DNA of 64,000 nt from Xenorhabdus anantnagensis (GCF_028598555.1 NZ_JAQRFN010000001.1:186001-250000), one strand, 5' to 3'. Counted from the first letter of the stretch, positions 47,702 to 57,241 are shown. Numbers and translations: made by a program. The notes: a model not told the origin generated them from the sequence alone.

Positions 47702-48355
47702 TTAAGGGGCCAACCGATCAACATGCCATTTATCACCTTCACGCTGATATAGAAAACGATCATGAAGACGATGAGCACCGCCCTGCCAGAATTCGACCGA
47801 ATCAAATTCGACCTTGAATCCCCCCCAGAAACTGGGAAGAGGGACCTCTCCATTCTGAAATTTCTGTTTCAATTCCAAAAATTTTCCTTCCAAAATGCCT
47901 CTGGCAGAAATTTTTGAGGATTGCTGAGAGGCCCAGGCTGCAATCTGGCTATCTCTCGGACGGCTATGAAAATATTTCACTACTTCAATCGGAGACAAAC
48001 GCTCAGCTTTGCCAAGGAAACTAACTTGTCGTTCCAATTGATACCAAGGAAAATGGAGACTGATCCGGTTATTCTGAGCCAGATGTTTTGCCTTACGGCT
48101 GCCAAGATTGGTATAAAATATCAAGCTATGGGCATCAAAATGTTTTAACAGAACAATGCGCTGATAAGGTTGTCCGTTCTCATCTACTGTAGCAATACAC
48201 ATTGCCGTCGGATCGCTGAGTTTCGCTTCACAAGCTTGTTTTAACCAACGTTCAAAAAGTTTAATTGGTTCTTCAGTAAGATCTTTTCGCCTTAATCCAT
48301 CACGTATATATTCGCGACGCAGTTCTGCGATAGCTGTTTCATTATTTTCTGACAT
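47702..48355 (-). CDS. pdxH: Pyridoxamine/pyridoxine 5'-phosphate oxidase PdxH
   Basis: FMN enzyme that oxidises PNP or PMP to PLP with oxygen, the last step of B6 synthesis. It is 217 residues with [13 protein letters not shown] at the N-terminus, the FMN-binding RIVLLKHFD and [13 protein letters not shown] segments, and the C-terminal W..RLAP end typical of the family. The adjacent tyrS and pdxY form a conserved B6-linked cluster. Confidence 0.96.
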   Translation of the reverse strand: MSENNETAIAELRREYIRDGLRRKDLTEEPIKLFERWLKQACEAKLSDPTAMCIATVDENGQPYQRIVLLKHFDAHSLIFYTNLGSRKAKHLAQNNRISLHFPWYQLERQVSFLGKAERLSPIEVVKYFHSRPRDSQIAAWASQQSSKISARGILEGKFLELKQKFQNGEVPLPSFWGGFKVEFDSVEFWQGGAHRLHDRFLYQREGDKWHVDRLAP

Positions 48356-48459
48356 TTCTAATTTCTCGGTTTCTTAATGAGTATTAGCATTTCATTGTTA
48401 TCTGCTAGCTAACTGTCTTCTAATAATAGTCATTGATTAACTGATCATGATCCAACCAA

Positions 48460-49569
48460 TTATCTGATAACTGGATAAATTGCTCCTAAAATCGTTTCTC
48501 TATCCGCACCTGTTACTGATGGCAAATTACCAGATAATCCAGACATTGTTCGGAATGCCAACCAAGCAAATGCCAGTGCTTCCATATCGTCACCACTCAA
48601 ACCATATTTGTCTGTTGTAGTTACTTCAGTATCCGGTAATAAAGTCGATAACCGATTCATCACAAGTGGATTACGTGCCCCACCACCACATACTAAAAGA
48701 CGCTCACACCCACCACTTAGCATAACTTGCTGAACAATGCTTACGACCGTTAACTCAGCTAATGTTGCTTGAACATCCACTGGTTCAACCGCAGGAAAAT
48801 CAGCCAGATGTTTTTCCAACCATGTCATATTAAAGTATTCTCGCCCTGTACTCTTCGGTGCAGTACGTGCGAAATATGGATCAGAAAGCATTTTTTGGAG
48901 CAAAGATTCATTGACAGTACCTTCACTAGCCCATAGTGCATCTTTATCGTAAGGTAACTGCTTATGCCGCCATGTCCAAGCATCCATCAGCATATTTCCG
49001 GGACCAGTATCATATCCTTTAACGGCAGAATTAGGCAGAAGCGCTGAAATATTTGCTATTCCACCAATGTTCAAAATAATACGCCTTTCTGTAGGATGGC
49101 CCAATACAGCCATATGAAATGCTGGCACCAAAGGTGCTCCCTGACCACCATAAGCCATGTCACGCCGTCTGAAATCACCGACTGTTGTAATATTAGTCAA
49201 TGCTGCTACACGGTTATTATCGCCGATTTGCATGGTAAAAGGCTTTTCACCATCCGGTTCATGCCATACGGTCTGTCCATGACATCCGATTGCTGTAATG
49301 TCATTTGCAGTCAGCCCTGCTTCATTCAACAATCCTTGAACAGCTTCCGCAAAGAGCGTTCCAAGTTCATAGTCAAATCTTCCGACCATTGATAATGTCG
49401 TTTGCTGCCCTTGACAAATAGAAAGCAATTTTTGCTTAAGTTCTTGTGGGAAAGAATGATTATAACTCACTTGTTGAATCACAACCTTATCACTAATCTC
49501 CGCCAAAATAACATCAACCCCGTCCATGCTAGTGCCAGACATCACACCAATATAACGTCCTGATTTCAT
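48460..49569 (-). CDS. anmK: Anhydro-N-acetylmuramic acid kinase AnmK
   Basis: Cell-wall recycling enzyme that cleaves and phosphorylates anhydroMurNAc to MurNAc-6-P. It has the ASKHA-fold signatures [12 protein letters not shown] at 8-19, GCHGQTVWH and [17 protein letters not shown] 49569 (369 residues, as in E. coli) follows GAGGA. An ATG 19 codons upstream adds residues unlike the family. It works in the same recycling economy as MppA at the other end of the window. Confidence 0.96.
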   Translation of the reverse strand: MKSGRYIGVMSGTSMDGVDVILAEISDKVVIQQVSYNHSFPQELKQKLLSICQGQQTTLSMVGRFDYELGTLFAEAVQGLLNEAGLTANDITAIGCHGQTVWHEPDGEKPFTMQIGDNNRVAALTNITTVGDFRRRDMAYGGQGAPLVPAFHMAVLGHPTERRIILNIGGIANISALLPNSAVKGYDTGPGNMLMDAWTWRHKQLPYDKDALWASEGTVNESLLQKMLSDPYFARTAPKSTGREYFNMTWLEKHLADFPAVEPVDVQATLAELTVVSIVQQVMLSGGCERLLVCGGGARNPLVMNRLSTLLPDTEVTTTDKYGLSGDDMEALAFAWLAFRTMSGLSGNLPSVTGADRETILGAIYPVIR

Positions 49570-49884
49570 AAATATTCCTCTATTAAATAATGGATTGCAT
49601 TTAATCTTACATAAACTATAAGACACATCCTATTCGGACTATATGTTTAATGATCATTATCAGAGGTAAAATCTGAGTTTTGGAAAGCTCTTCACAAAAC
49701 ATGCTAAGCTTTTGGTCAGGAATTATTCCTTTGCGAGTTCATTGTGAGCATTTATTATAAGCGTGGATATATACCATTAGTTGCTGGCAAAGCTATCAGT
49801 TCAGCTGCTAACAATAGCAGCCGAACGTTTGATTATAGATCTATTATCAAATTTCCCTATTGGGCATTAAAATTAGGAGTAACT

Positions 49885-50358
49885 ATGTTAAAACGTTTCC
49901 TGGTTGGTGCAGTTGTAGTAACCACCTTGTCTGGTTGTGCAGACATGGGAGCACTCTCTGGTGACACTTATTCTATTGGTCAAGCCAAACAAGCCCAAAC
50001 TGTAGCTTATGGCACCATTCTGTCAGTACGCCCCGTCACTATTAAAGGCAAACAAGCTGGTGATCCTAATGTCTTAGGTTTTATTGGGGGAGCCGTTTTG
50101 GGAGGATTGTTAGGTAATACCATTGGTGGTGGCTCTGGCCAAAGGCTTACAACAGCCGCAGGCGCTATTGCCGGTGGTCTGGCAGGCCAAGGAATCGAAG
50201 GTGCTATAGACCAAGCAAAAGGTGTCGAATTAAACATTCGTACAGACAATGGAAAAAACATCATTGTAGTACAAAAATTAGACCGCACTGTATTCAGCAG
50301 AGGACAACGCGTTCAGATTGCAGACAACGGAAGCTCTCTGACAGTGTCACCACTCTGA
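49885..50358 (+). CDS. slyB: Outer-membrane lipoprotein SlyB
   Basis: Small lipoprotein of the outer membrane, PhoPQ-controlled in E. coli and Salmonella. Signal peptide ends at the lipobox LSGC with C18 lipidated. Residues about 60-105 form a glycine-zipper region (GFIGGAVLGGLLGNTIGGGSG). It is 157 residues from ATG 49885, which has TAGGAG upstream; an ATG at 49744 would put 47 non-signal residues before the lipoprotein signal. I could not find a convincing PhoP box in the roughly 315 bases upstream, which hold no other gene. Confidence 0.94.
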   Translation: MLKRFLVGAVVVTTLSGCADMGALSGDTYSIGQAKQAQTVAYGTILSVRPVTIKGKQAGDPNVLGFIGGAVLGGLLGNTIGGGSGQRLTTAAGAIAGGLAGQGIEGAIDQAKGVELNIRTDNGKNIIVVQKLDRTVFSRGQRVQIADNGSSLTVSPL

Positions 50359-50381
50359 AATATTCAAATAACACAAGAATA

Positions 50382-50425
50382 AAAAATCGCGGTTTACCAG
50401 TAACTGGATCTAGACCGCGATTTTT
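50382..50425. terminator. Bidirectional terminator between slyB and slyA
   Basis: AAAAATCGCGGT (50382-50393) pairs with ACCGCGATTTTT (50414-50425), giving a T-tract on both strands. It serves the two convergent genes. Confidence 0.85.
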
Positions 50426-50440
50426 ATTACAGATTAATTT

Positions 50441-50878
50441 TTATATTACCTGTTTATGTAATTGGCTAATATTTTTTTCAATTTTTTTTATTACAGAAGC
50501 AAGTAGAATTAACTCATCATGAGTAATTCCCTCCAAGATTTCTTTTCTTGTCGAATCAATAACACTATCCACTTCTCTAATAAAAGTTTCCGATTCTCCG
50601 GTTAATTTGATTCTTTTTGCGCGTCGATCATTGACACATGTGTGCCGTGTAATCAGTTTCTTTTCTTCTAATTGATCAAGCGTTCTCACCAGAGATGGTT
50701 GCTCAATACCAATAGCTTTTGCGAGCTGTATCTGTGATTGCTCTGGTGGTAGCTGACTAATATTGTATAGAGTAACCCAATGCGTCTGAGTTAATTTCAA
50801 TGGTTTCAAACGATGATCAATTAAAGCGCGCCAAACACGGACTAAACGTGCCAGATCTGATCCCAATGTCAATTCCAA
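50441..50878 (-). CDS. slyA: MarR-family regulator SlyA
   Basis: Winged-helix transcription factor of the MarR family that counteracts H-NS silencing and controls virulence and envelope genes. It is 145 residues. The DNA-binding region is [28 protein letters not shown] (about 49-76), followed by the wing with [10 protein letters not shown]. It is convergent to slyB, as in E. coli. Given the T6SS it is a plausible regulator of it, which is speculation. Confidence 0.95.
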   Translation of the reverse strand: MELTLGSDLARLVRVWRALIDHRLKPLKLTQTHWVTLYNISQLPPEQSQIQLAKAIGIEQPSLVRTLDQLEEKKLITRHTCVNDRRAKRIKLTGESETFIREVDSVIDSTRKEILEGITHDELILLASVIKKIEKNISQLHKQVI

Positions 50879-51554
50879 TTACCCCTCCTTATAATTAGAG
50901 ACTCATAACATCAATGAATTATCCAATCAGTTTATTCATATAAATAATGGATACGCATCCTATATCATGCTTACATTAGCAGAGTCAGAAATTTCGCTAA
51001 TAACCTAATTAGTGTCGCGTTGGCTTGTTACTCAAAGTTGACATCTTCGTCGCCCTAAAGAGCGAAGTTGTACGGCGCATCGAATAAAATCGCGCATTAA
51101 ACCACCAACGATATAAACTGTATAAAATAATCTTCTAACTAAACTATTATAATTTTAAATATCAATAAAAAAGATACAAACCCCCAAAATATATACATTT
51201 ACACTCGGTTAAAGTTCTATAAGAATAACCGCCATCCAAATACTAATCTATATATTTTTACATTAATATCATTTTTCTCTTACAGAAATTGACAATATTA
51301 TAATAAATAACATAAAAAACAACAAGATAACAAATTAGCTCCTTTATTGTTCAATAAATAATTCTTTAATAAGAAATTTTTACTGAAATGCCTTAGCCAG
51401 TCAACAGGAGTGATATTTTGAAATGACTTATGTCAAATAAAAGAAATGTAATATAAATAATATACCATTTATTACTGGTAATATTGCTTATTTTTTCGTT
51501 CACCCTAAACCATAATTCATATAAATGATATTTTTTGATCAATTCGGAATAAAA
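50879..51554. other. 676-bp intergenic region with a GC-richer patch
   Basis: Mostly very AT-rich with no gene I can support. Bases about 51008-51100 are clearly richer in G and C and contain CTTCG..CGAAG arms around 51047-51069, unlike the flanks. It may be a remnant of inserted DNA. No complete transposase or RNA gene was recognised. Confidence 0.35.
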
Positions 51555-51794
51555 CTAAAATAAATCGGGTTGTTTTGGGATAATATTTTCATTGGATTCC
51601 TTATATCTTAATTCCCTTAGATATCTATAATGACATAACCGCAATATTTTTCTTTTTTCGCTATCCGATAATTTCATCCACATAAATCGCTCTTCCCTAC
51701 TACGGTAACATCCTCGGCAAAAACCACGGGAATCAGATTCACAAACTCCTCGACAAGGGTTTGGAATAGCAAAGAATTCTAATTGTTCGGCCAT
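51555..51794 (-). CDS. DUF1289 small cysteine-rich protein (YdhL-like)
   Basis: A 79-residue protein of the DUF1289 (YdhL) family. Cysteines in PCRGVCESDSRGFCRGCYRS (residues 13-32) suggest a small metal- or iron-sulfur-binding fold. The function is not known. ATG 51794 has a perfect AGGAGG five bases upstream, so an ATG five codons earlier is rejected. In E. coli the homologue lies near gloA and rnt, as here. Confidence 0.85.
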   Translation of the reverse strand: MAEQLEFFAIPNPCRGVCESDSRGFCRGCYRSREERFMWMKLSDSEKRKILRLCHYRYLRELRYKESNENIIPKQPDLF

Positions 51795-51995
51795 CTCATC
51801 CTCCTGCATTTAGGCTTATCAATTATTTTCAAGATGAAACTATTTGTTGGCAGTATAAACCGCAATCAATACATTTCAAAACAAAATAGTAACATTAAGA
51901 AACAAAATAAACGAACAGGACAATTTGAATTATTTTACCCATACACGTTATAGTTAACTAGAGATATGCAGATATGTGAGCAAGGTTTTGCAACG

Positions 51996-52032
51996 AAAGC
52001 TACATTTCGCAATAAAAGCTATATTTCGCAAT
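51996..52032. repeat. Tandem duplication upstream of gloA (19-bp period)
   Basis: AAAGCTACATTTCGCAAT and AAAGCTATATTTCGCAAT follow one another with a 19-bp period, ending about 26 bases before the gloA ATG. The rest of 51795-52058 is AT-rich, with no gene seen. Confidence 0.85.
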
Positions 52033-52058
52033 AAAATTATGAAGATCAAGAGGTAATC

Positions 52059-52466
52059 ATGCGTTTACTCCATACTATGATCCGTGTTGGCAATATGCAG
52101 CGCTCGGTTGATTTCTATACTCAGGTAATGGGTATGCGTTTACTTCGCACAAGTGAAAATCCAGAGTATAAGTACTCTCTCGCATTTGTTGGTTACACCG
52201 ATGAAAGCCAAGGTGCGGTCATTGAGCTAACCCACAATTGGGGAGTTGAAAACTACGAAATGGGAACTGCATTTGGGCATATCGCCTTAGGCGTTGATGA
52301 TGTTGCAGCAACCTGTGAACGCATCAAACTTGCTGGAGGAAACGTGGTTCGCGAAGCAGGACCGGTTAAAGGTGGAACAACAGTCATTGCGTTCGTTGAA
52401 GATCCCGATGGTTATAAGATTGAACTCATCGAAAATACAAGCGCCAGCAGTGCATTAGGCAACTAA
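52059..52466 (+). CDS. gloA: Lactoylglutathione lyase GloA (glyoxalase I)
   Basis: Nickel-dependent glyoxalase I that converts the methylglyoxal-glutathione adduct to S-lactoylglutathione. It is 135 residues, identical in length to E. coli. The four metal ligands are at the canonical positions H5, E56, H74 and E122. AGAGG precedes the start. A terminator follows at 52516. Confidence 0.97.
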   Translation: MRLLHTMIRVGNMQRSVDFYTQVMGMRLLRTSENPEYKYSLAFVGYTDESQGAVIELTHNWGVENYEMGTAFGHIALGVDDVAATCERIKLAGGNVVREAGPVKGGTTVIAFVEDPDGYKIELIENTSASSALGN

Positions 52467-52515
52467 CTCGATCAATAAAGACCAATTTATAGCTAGAAAT
52501 TATTCATGCACGTAC

Positions 52516-52543
52516 AAAAGGGCATATTCTATTGCCCTTTTTT
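52516..52543 (+). terminator. gloA terminator
   Basis: AAAAGGGCA (52516-52524) pairs with TGCCCTTTT (52533-52541) and runs into TTTTTT, 50 bases after the gloA stop. Confidence 0.8.
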
Positions 52544-52650
52544 ATCCTGATAAGATAAGTATTACTTCTGCAAGACACACCAAATTTTGTCATAATATCC
52601 ACTATTCTAGAGTCAAAAACAGAATCCTGAAGCTAAGAACTGAAAATCAG

Positions 52651-53310
52651 ATGTCTAATCAAAACGATCAAAATATGCTAAGTGGACGCTTTCGTGGCTA
52701 CTATCCCGTTGTCATTGATGTCGAAACCGCTGGTTTTAATGCGCGTACAGACGCTTTACTTGAAATTGCTGCAATTACTTTAAAAATGGATGATGAAGGC
52801 TGGCTAACACCTGCTGATACACTGCATTTCCATATCGAGCCTTTTGAAGGAGCTAACCTTGATCCTGCTGCTCTCGCTTTCACTGGCATTGATCCCACAA
52901 ATCCCTTACGAGGAGCCGTCAGTGAATACACTGCTTTGCATGCTATTTTTAAAATGATCCGTAAAGGCATGAAAGACACTAACTGTAATCGCGCGATTAT
53001 AGTCGCCCATAATGCCAATTTTGATCACAATTTTGTCACGGCCGCTGCTGAACGTTCTGGTTTGAAACGCAATCCATTCCATCCGTTCGCTACTTTTGAT
53101 ACTGCGGCGCTCAGCGGATTGGTTCTTGGCCAAACAATTTTAGCCAAAGCCTGCATCACAGCGGAAATTCCGTTTGACAGCAATCAAGCACATAGCGCTC
53201 TTTATGATACTGATCGAACAGCCCTGCTTTTCTGCGAACTCGTTAATCGCTGGAAACGGTTAGGTGGTTGGCCACTACCTACCCCTGACACTGCTGACTG
53301 CGAGTCCTAA
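52651..53310 (+). CDS. rnt: Ribonuclease T
   Basis: DEDD-family 3'-5' exoribonuclease that finishes tRNA, 5S and 23S rRNA ends and turns over tRNA CCA ends. It is 219 residues. Catalytic residues are D23 and E25 (VIDVETAG), D125 (NANFDHNF), H181 and D186 (AHSALYDTD). No strong ribosome site is visible before the ATG. Confidence 0.96.
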   Translation: MSNQNDQNMLSGRFRGYYPVVIDVETAGFNARTDALLEIAAITLKMDDEGWLTPADTLHFHIEPFEGANLDPAALAFTGIDPTNPLRGAVSEYTALHAIFKMIRKGMKDTNCNRAIIVAHNANFDHNFVTAAAERSGLKRNPFHPFATFDTAALSGLVLGQTILAKACITAEIPFDSNQAHSALYDTDRTALLFCELVNRWKRLGGWPLPTPDTADCES

Positions 53311-53346
53311 AAAAGTCAGCCCCATACTTATAAAAAGTATGGGGCT
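53308..53346 (-). terminator. Terminator between rnt and grxD
   Basis: A perfect 12-bp stem (53318-53329 with 53335-53346, loop ATAAA). On the minus strand it is followed by GACTTTTTTAG, so it ends the grxD transcript. It is also a strong 3' hairpin for rnt. It overlaps the last bases of rnt. Confidence 0.78.
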
Positions 53347-53373
53347 ACGAAAAATATTCATCATTCAGATGAA

Positions 53374-53763
53374 TTACTGATCTTTTTCCTGCTCACGATA
53401 CTTATCAGCAGTCTCTTTGATCAGCGTTTGTAGTTCACCGCGCTGATACATCTCAACAAGAATGTCACAACCTCCCACCAGTTCACCATCAACCCAAAGC
53501 TGAGGAAAGGTCGGCCAATTTGCATATTTAGGCAATTGAGCACGGATATCTGGATTTTGCAGAATATCCACATAAGCAAAACGTTCACCACAAGCTGATA
53601 AAACCTGAACTGCCTGTGCAGAGAAGCCACAGTTTGGCAGTTTAGGAGAACCTTTCATATATAGCAGAATTGGGTTTTCTCTGATCTGGCGTTCGAGTTT
53701 CTCAATAACCGCATCTGCTGTTGTATCAGTAACTGTATTAGTATTTGTATTAATATTCGTCAT
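53374..53763 (-). CDS. grxD: Monothiol glutaredoxin GrxD (Grx4)
   Basis: Monothiol CGFS glutaredoxin that carries and delivers [2Fe-2S] clusters. The CGFS site is at residues 45-48, with glutathione-site residues K37 and WPTFPQLW downstream. ATG 53763 follows AAGGAAG. The 129-residue form is about 14 longer than E. coli because of an N-terminal T/N-rich stretch (TNINTNTNTVTDTT) coded by a short ACTAAT-like repeat. Function is essential or iron-related in enterobacteria, which fits the ryhB/sodB iron theme. Confidence 0.95.
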   Translation of the reverse strand: MTNINTNTNTVTDTTADAVIEKLERQIRENPILLYMKGSPKLPNCGFSAQAVQVLSACGERFAYVDILQNPDIRAQLPKYANWPTFPQLWVDGELVGGCDILVEMYQRGELQTLIKETADKYREQEKDQ

Positions 53764-54126
53764 TTTTGCTTCCTTAAAACTGCAAGCGCTATTCATCAAT
53801 ATCAGATAAAGATTGATTCAGAATACCACTTTATACTCTAATTTTTCTACCATGAACTTTATTTGGCAAATTTTTGCCATGATCTGTAGCAAGTAATCAT
53901 TAGATATTTTCATTCCAACTGACTGTATTTAATCCATGTTACAGTTCAGTTCTACGTCAGTTCGCAACCTAGTCGTATCTTTTCTCCTGTTATTTAGCAG
54001 AAAAGTTGTTAAGATAATTACCAAACAGCAATATGATAATAAGCTTAAATTTGCCCTGCTCATGATTAGGATTTTATAAATCATGGTTTGCGGAGCCAAA
54101 AACCCGATATTAAAAAGGAGCATGCA
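53764..54126. other. Intergenic region between grxD and sodB
   Basis: About 360 bases holding the divergent promoters of grxD and sodB, which I cannot place with confidence. A CTTTTCT..AGAAAAG inverted repeat (7-bp arms) lies around 53979-54006. No gene seen. Confidence 0.4.
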
Positions 54127-54705
54127 ATGTCTTTTGAATTACCAGCATTACCTTATGCCAAAGATGCCCTGGAACCACACATTTCCGCAGAAACTCTAGA
54201 ATATCATTACGGCAAACATCACAATACTTATGTTGTAAACCTGAATAATCTGGTTAAAGATACCGAATTTGCCGGAAAATCACTGGAAGAAATCATTAAA
54301 ACATCTGAAGGCGGCATCTTCAATAACGCTGCACAAGTTTGGAACCATACTTTCTACTGGCATAGCCTGTCACCAAATGGTGGTGGCGAACCAACCGGAA
54401 AATTAGCAGATGCTATCAACAATGCTTTCGGTTCTTTTGCTGAGCTCAAGCAGCAGTTCACTGACGCAGCCCTGAAAAACTTTGGTTCTGGTTGGACTTG
54501 GTTGGTCAAGAAAGCTGACGGTACTCTGGCTATTGTTAACACTTCTAATGCAGCAACTCCACTGACTGGTGAAGATAAACCAGTTCTGACCGTTGATGTT
54601 TGGGAACATGCATATTACATCGATTACCGTAATGCACGTCCTCAATATCTGGAGCATTTCTGGGCTCTGGTCAACTGGAAATTTGTTGAAGAAAACTTAG
54701 CTTAA
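54127..54705 (+). CDS. sodB: Iron superoxide dismutase SodB
   Basis: Cytoplasmic Fe-dependent superoxide dismutase, 192 residues. Metal ligands are H27, H74, D157 and H161 in the canonical spacing; NHTFYWHSLSPNGGGEP and DVWEHAYYIDYRN are typical. ATG 54127 has AAGGAG eight bases upstream; an ATG at 54088 is rejected. The bases GCAATGTC over the start codon are complementary to the RyhB core GACATTGC, the known RyhB target position in E. coli sodB. Confidence 0.97.
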   Translation: MSFELPALPYAKDALEPHISAETLEYHYGKHHNTYVVNLNNLVKDTEFAGKSLEEIIKTSEGGIFNNAAQVWNHTFYWHSLSPNGGGEPTGKLADAINNAFGSFAELKQQFTDAALKNFGSGWTWLVKKADGTLAIVNTSNAATPLTGEDKPVLTVDVWEHAYYIDYRNARPQYLEHFWALVNWKFVEENLA

Positions 54706-54844
54706 TAAGATTAATTCTCACGCCAGTTTGAAATAACTAGGGCAGGTTTTCTTTCATTTGCTGAATTCCTAATGCTGGAGAACCCGCCCTTAAAGCAACG
54801 CCTTCAAAGCAAATGGCGTTACAAATTCTTCTCTTAGACCTTGA

Positions 54845-54931
54845 TCAGATCAGACAGAGGCTTCCCAGAGAAACAATCATGATTAATGCACTACCGGCAG
54901 CCAATAATCCCAACTTCAGATCTGTATTCAT
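54845..54931 (-). CDS. ynhF: Small membrane protein YnhF-like (28 residues)
   Basis: A 28-residue frame reading MNTDLKLGLLAAGSALIMIV.. and ending ..CLI. It resembles E. coli YnhF, a 29-residue membrane protein beginning MSTDLKFSL, and lies between sodB and purR as ynhF does in E. coli. GAGGAT precedes the ATG by about 6 bases. Residues 7-28 are one hydrophobic helix. Function is unknown. Its strand is opposite to purR. Confidence 0.75.
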   Translation of the reverse strand: MNTDLKLGLLAAGSALIMIVSLGSLCLI

Positions 54932-54964
54932 AGAACATCCTCAATGTGAAAATTAAGACCCCCC

Positions 54965-55009
54965 AATACTATACGTTTTAATACCATAAGTTTTAATACT
55001 ATAAGTTTT
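54965..55009. repeat. 15-bp tandem triplication upstream of ynhF
   Basis: Three adjacent copies of AATACTATAAGTTTT with one or two changes, starting 34 bases upstream of the ynhF ATG. It lies where a ynhF promoter would be. Confidence 0.88.
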
Positions 55010-55165
55010 AAGTGGTCATTTGCCGTATTATTTAAAAACCATATTGCAATATTTAATCCATACTCTTTATAGCATTGATTATTGCTTTCACTTTTGAGCT
55101 AGATCAGACAAAATCCAAGGTTTATCGCTAAATTATTGCCAACCACCACTCTATATATAAATATG

Positions 55166-55182
55166 TTGGCAAACGATTAACA
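55166..55182 (+). promoter_or_regulatory. Weak PUR-box-like sequence upstream of purR
   Basis: TTGGCAAACGATTAACA shares the GCAAACG half of the PurR operator (ACGCAAACGTTTGCGT type). The other half is poor. E. coli purR is autoregulated, so a site is expected, but this one is doubtful. Confidence 0.3.
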
Positions 55183-55188
55183 AATATC

Positions 55189-55267
55189 TATACCCGATAG
55201 ATTTCAAACCTCGGTGGTGTGCAAGTAAGCGCAGTCAACTAAACAAGTTTGAAAGATAAAGGGTATA
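55189..55267. repeat. TATACCC/GGGTATA element, copy 3 (best preserved)
   Basis: A 79-bp element between purR and its upstream region. It starts TATACCCGATAGATTTCAAAC and ends in its near inverted complement, GTTTGAAAGATAAAGGGTATA, so the ends form about 16-20 bp imperfect inverted repeats. It could fold into a long hairpin in the purR leader. Confidence 0.75.
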
Positions 55268-55303
55268 TAAAGTTAGACCATAAGGTCAGGAGTCCTTTTT
55301 ATC

Positions 55304-56329
55304 ATGGCAACGATCAAAGATGTGGCTAAACACGCTGGTGTTTCGACCACAACCGTATCCCATGTTATCAATAAAACCCGTTTCGTCGCCGAAGATACAA
55401 AAGCTGCAGTTTGGGCTGCTATTAAGGAACTGAACTATTCTCCCAGCGCCGTTGCCCGTAGTTTGAAAGTTAATCACACTAAATCCATTGGGTTATTGGC
55501 AACGTCAAGTGAAGCACCTTATTTTGCTGAGATCATAGAATCTGTTGAAAATAGCTGCTATAGCAAAGGTTATACACTGATTTTATGTAATTCTCATAAC
55601 AACCTTGATAAACAGAAAGCTTATCTCGCGATGCTGGCGCAAAAACGCGTAGATGGTTTGCTGGTCATGTGTTCAGAGTACCCTGAACAGCTTTTAGGTA
55701 TGCTGGAAGGCTATCGTAATATTCCTATGGTGGTGATGGATTGGGGAGAATCCAGAGGGGATTTTACCGATGCAATTATTGATAACGCTTTTCATGGAGG
55801 TTATTTAGCTGGACGTTATCTCATTGAGCGCGGCCACCGTGATATTGCATCCATTCCTGGGCCATTAGCAAGAAACACTGGCGGAGGGCGCCATCAAGGT
55901 TTTCTCAAGGCACTGAAAGAAGCCAATATTACTATTCGGGATGAGTGGATTGTTCAGGGTGATTTTGAACCTGAGTCCGGTTATCAAGCCATGTGCAAGA
56001 TCCTTAATCAGAAACAACGCCCAACGGCTGTTTTTTGCGGTGGAGACGTCATGGCGATGGGAGCGATTTGTGCAGCCGATGAGTTAGGGTTACGCGTTCC
56101 CCAAGATATCTCAATCATCGGTTATGACAATATTCGCAATGCCCGCTATTTCACGCCAGCGTTGACAACCATCCACCAACCCAAAGAACGTTTAGGGCAA
56201 ATGGCTTTTTCGATGTTACTGGACAGAATCGTCAATAAACGTGAGGATGCACAAACTATTGAAGTCCACCCACGCCTTGTTGAACGGCGCTCTGTTGCGG
56301 ATGGACCTTTTATTGATTATCGTCGCTGA
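55304..56329 (+). CDS. purR: Purine repressor PurR
   Basis: LacI-family repressor of purine synthesis genes, using hypoxanthine or guanine as corepressor. The N-terminal HTH is [23 protein letters not shown] (3-25), followed by the hinge helix [10 protein letters not shown] and a periplasmic-binding-like effector domain. It is 341 residues, same as E. coli, with the end [11 protein letters not shown] identical in pattern. AGGAG precedes the start. Confidence 0.97.
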   Translation: MATIKDVAKHAGVSTTTVSHVINKTRFVAEDTKAAVWAAIKELNYSPSAVARSLKVNHTKSIGLLATSSEAPYFAEIIESVENSCYSKGYTLILCNSHNNLDKQKAYLAMLAQKRVDGLLVMCSEYPEQLLGMLEGYRNIPMVVMDWGESRGDFTDAIIDNAFHGGYLAGRYLIERGHRDIASIPGPLARNTGGGRHQGFLKALKEANITIRDEWIVQGDFEPESGYQAMCKILNQKQRPTAVFCGGDVMAMGAICAADELGLRVPQDISIIGYDNIRNARYFTPALTTIHQPKERLGQMAFSMLLDRIVNKREDAQTIEVHPRLVERRSVADGPFIDYRR

Positions 56330-56332
56330 CGG

Positions 56333-57241
56333 TTAATTTTCTTGCAGCCATTCAGCATTAAGCGTTTCGCTATCCCCTAGATAATCAAGTAACCAACTTA
56401 ATGCCGGTGAATGGCTTTTTTGCGACCATGTCAAGCAGCATGGGCTATCAGGCAATGGTTGTTCAAGTTCGAGTGTAGTCAGCTTGCCTTTACGGATCAG
56501 CGGTAGTGCACGGTGCTTGGGAACCATTCCTACACACAATCCATCCATCACGCAACTTAATCCAGAATCCCAATCAGGAACAATCAACCTCCGTTGGTTA
56601 TCCAAAGCCCATGTATCACGTTTAGGCAGGCTGCGTGAAGTATCCTCAAGACATAAACTGGGGTAAGGCCGCATTTGGTTATCATCCAATTTTCCTGATA
56701 TTGCTGCCAGTTCATGTCCGGGGTTAGCGACACATAGCCATGGCATGAACCCCATATCCCTGAAGCTATATTGCTCCCCAACAGGGGAAGCACGTGTGGC
56801 CCCGATAGCAACATCCACTCGTTCGTCTACCAAGGCATCCCATACTCCGTTGAAAACTTCGGGATAGATAAATAATTCAATATCTGGAAAATGGCGATAA
56901 AAATCCAAAATTAGCCGAAGAGTTCGCTCTGGTTTTACTACCTGATCAACCGCAATACTAAATTGTCCCCGCCAACCATTGGCAACTTGTTGACACTGGT
57001 GCCGGGTGTGATTCATTTTTTTGATAACAGAACGAGCTTCTTTGACAAAAATAGCCCCCGCTTCAGTTAAATCAACATCACGGTGACGACGTTCAAACAA
57101 AGGCACTGCCAACCATTCTTCAAGCTGTTTGACCGTATAGCTGATAGCAGAAGGCACACGATGAAGCTCTGATGCAGCCGCACTGAAACTTCCTGTTCTG
57201 GCAACAGCATCAACGACTTCCAGAGAGTATTCAGACCACAT
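56333..57241 (-). CDS. punR: LysR-family regulator PunR
   Basis: LysR-type activator, E. coli PunR (YdhB), which controls the nucleoside/purine exporter gene punC next to it. ATG 57241 (302 residues) gives the family start MWSEYSLEVVDAVART and has AAGGAAG upstream. The HTH covers about residues 3-60 and the effector domain follows. The C-terminal ALSWLLDYLGDSETLN is close to E. coli. It is convergent with purR, three bases between stops, and divergent from punC. Confidence 0.93.
   Translation of the reverse strand: MWSEYSLEVVDAVARTGSFSAAASELHRVPSAISYTVKQLEEWLAVPLFERRHRDVDLTEAGAIFVKEARSVIKKMNHTRHQCQQVANGWRGQFSIAVDQVVKPERTLRLILDFYRHFPDIELFIYPEVFNGVWDALVDERVDVAIGATRASPVGEQYSFRDMGFMPWLCVANPGHELAAISGKLDDNQMRPYPSLCLEDTSRSLPKRDTWALDNQRRLIVPDWDSGLSCVMDGLCVGMVPKHRALPLIRKGKLTTLELEQPLPDSPCCLTWSQKSHSPALSWLLDYLGDSETLNAEWLQEN

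Noticed and set aside
49627..49884. PhoP box upstream of slyB
   Set aside because: Only single GTTTA half-sites were found; the tandem spacing needed for PhoP was not present.
54738..54791. sodB terminator at AGGGC..GCCCT arms
   Set aside because: The loop is about 26 bases, the stem has a mismatch and no T-tract follows, so I do not call it a terminator.
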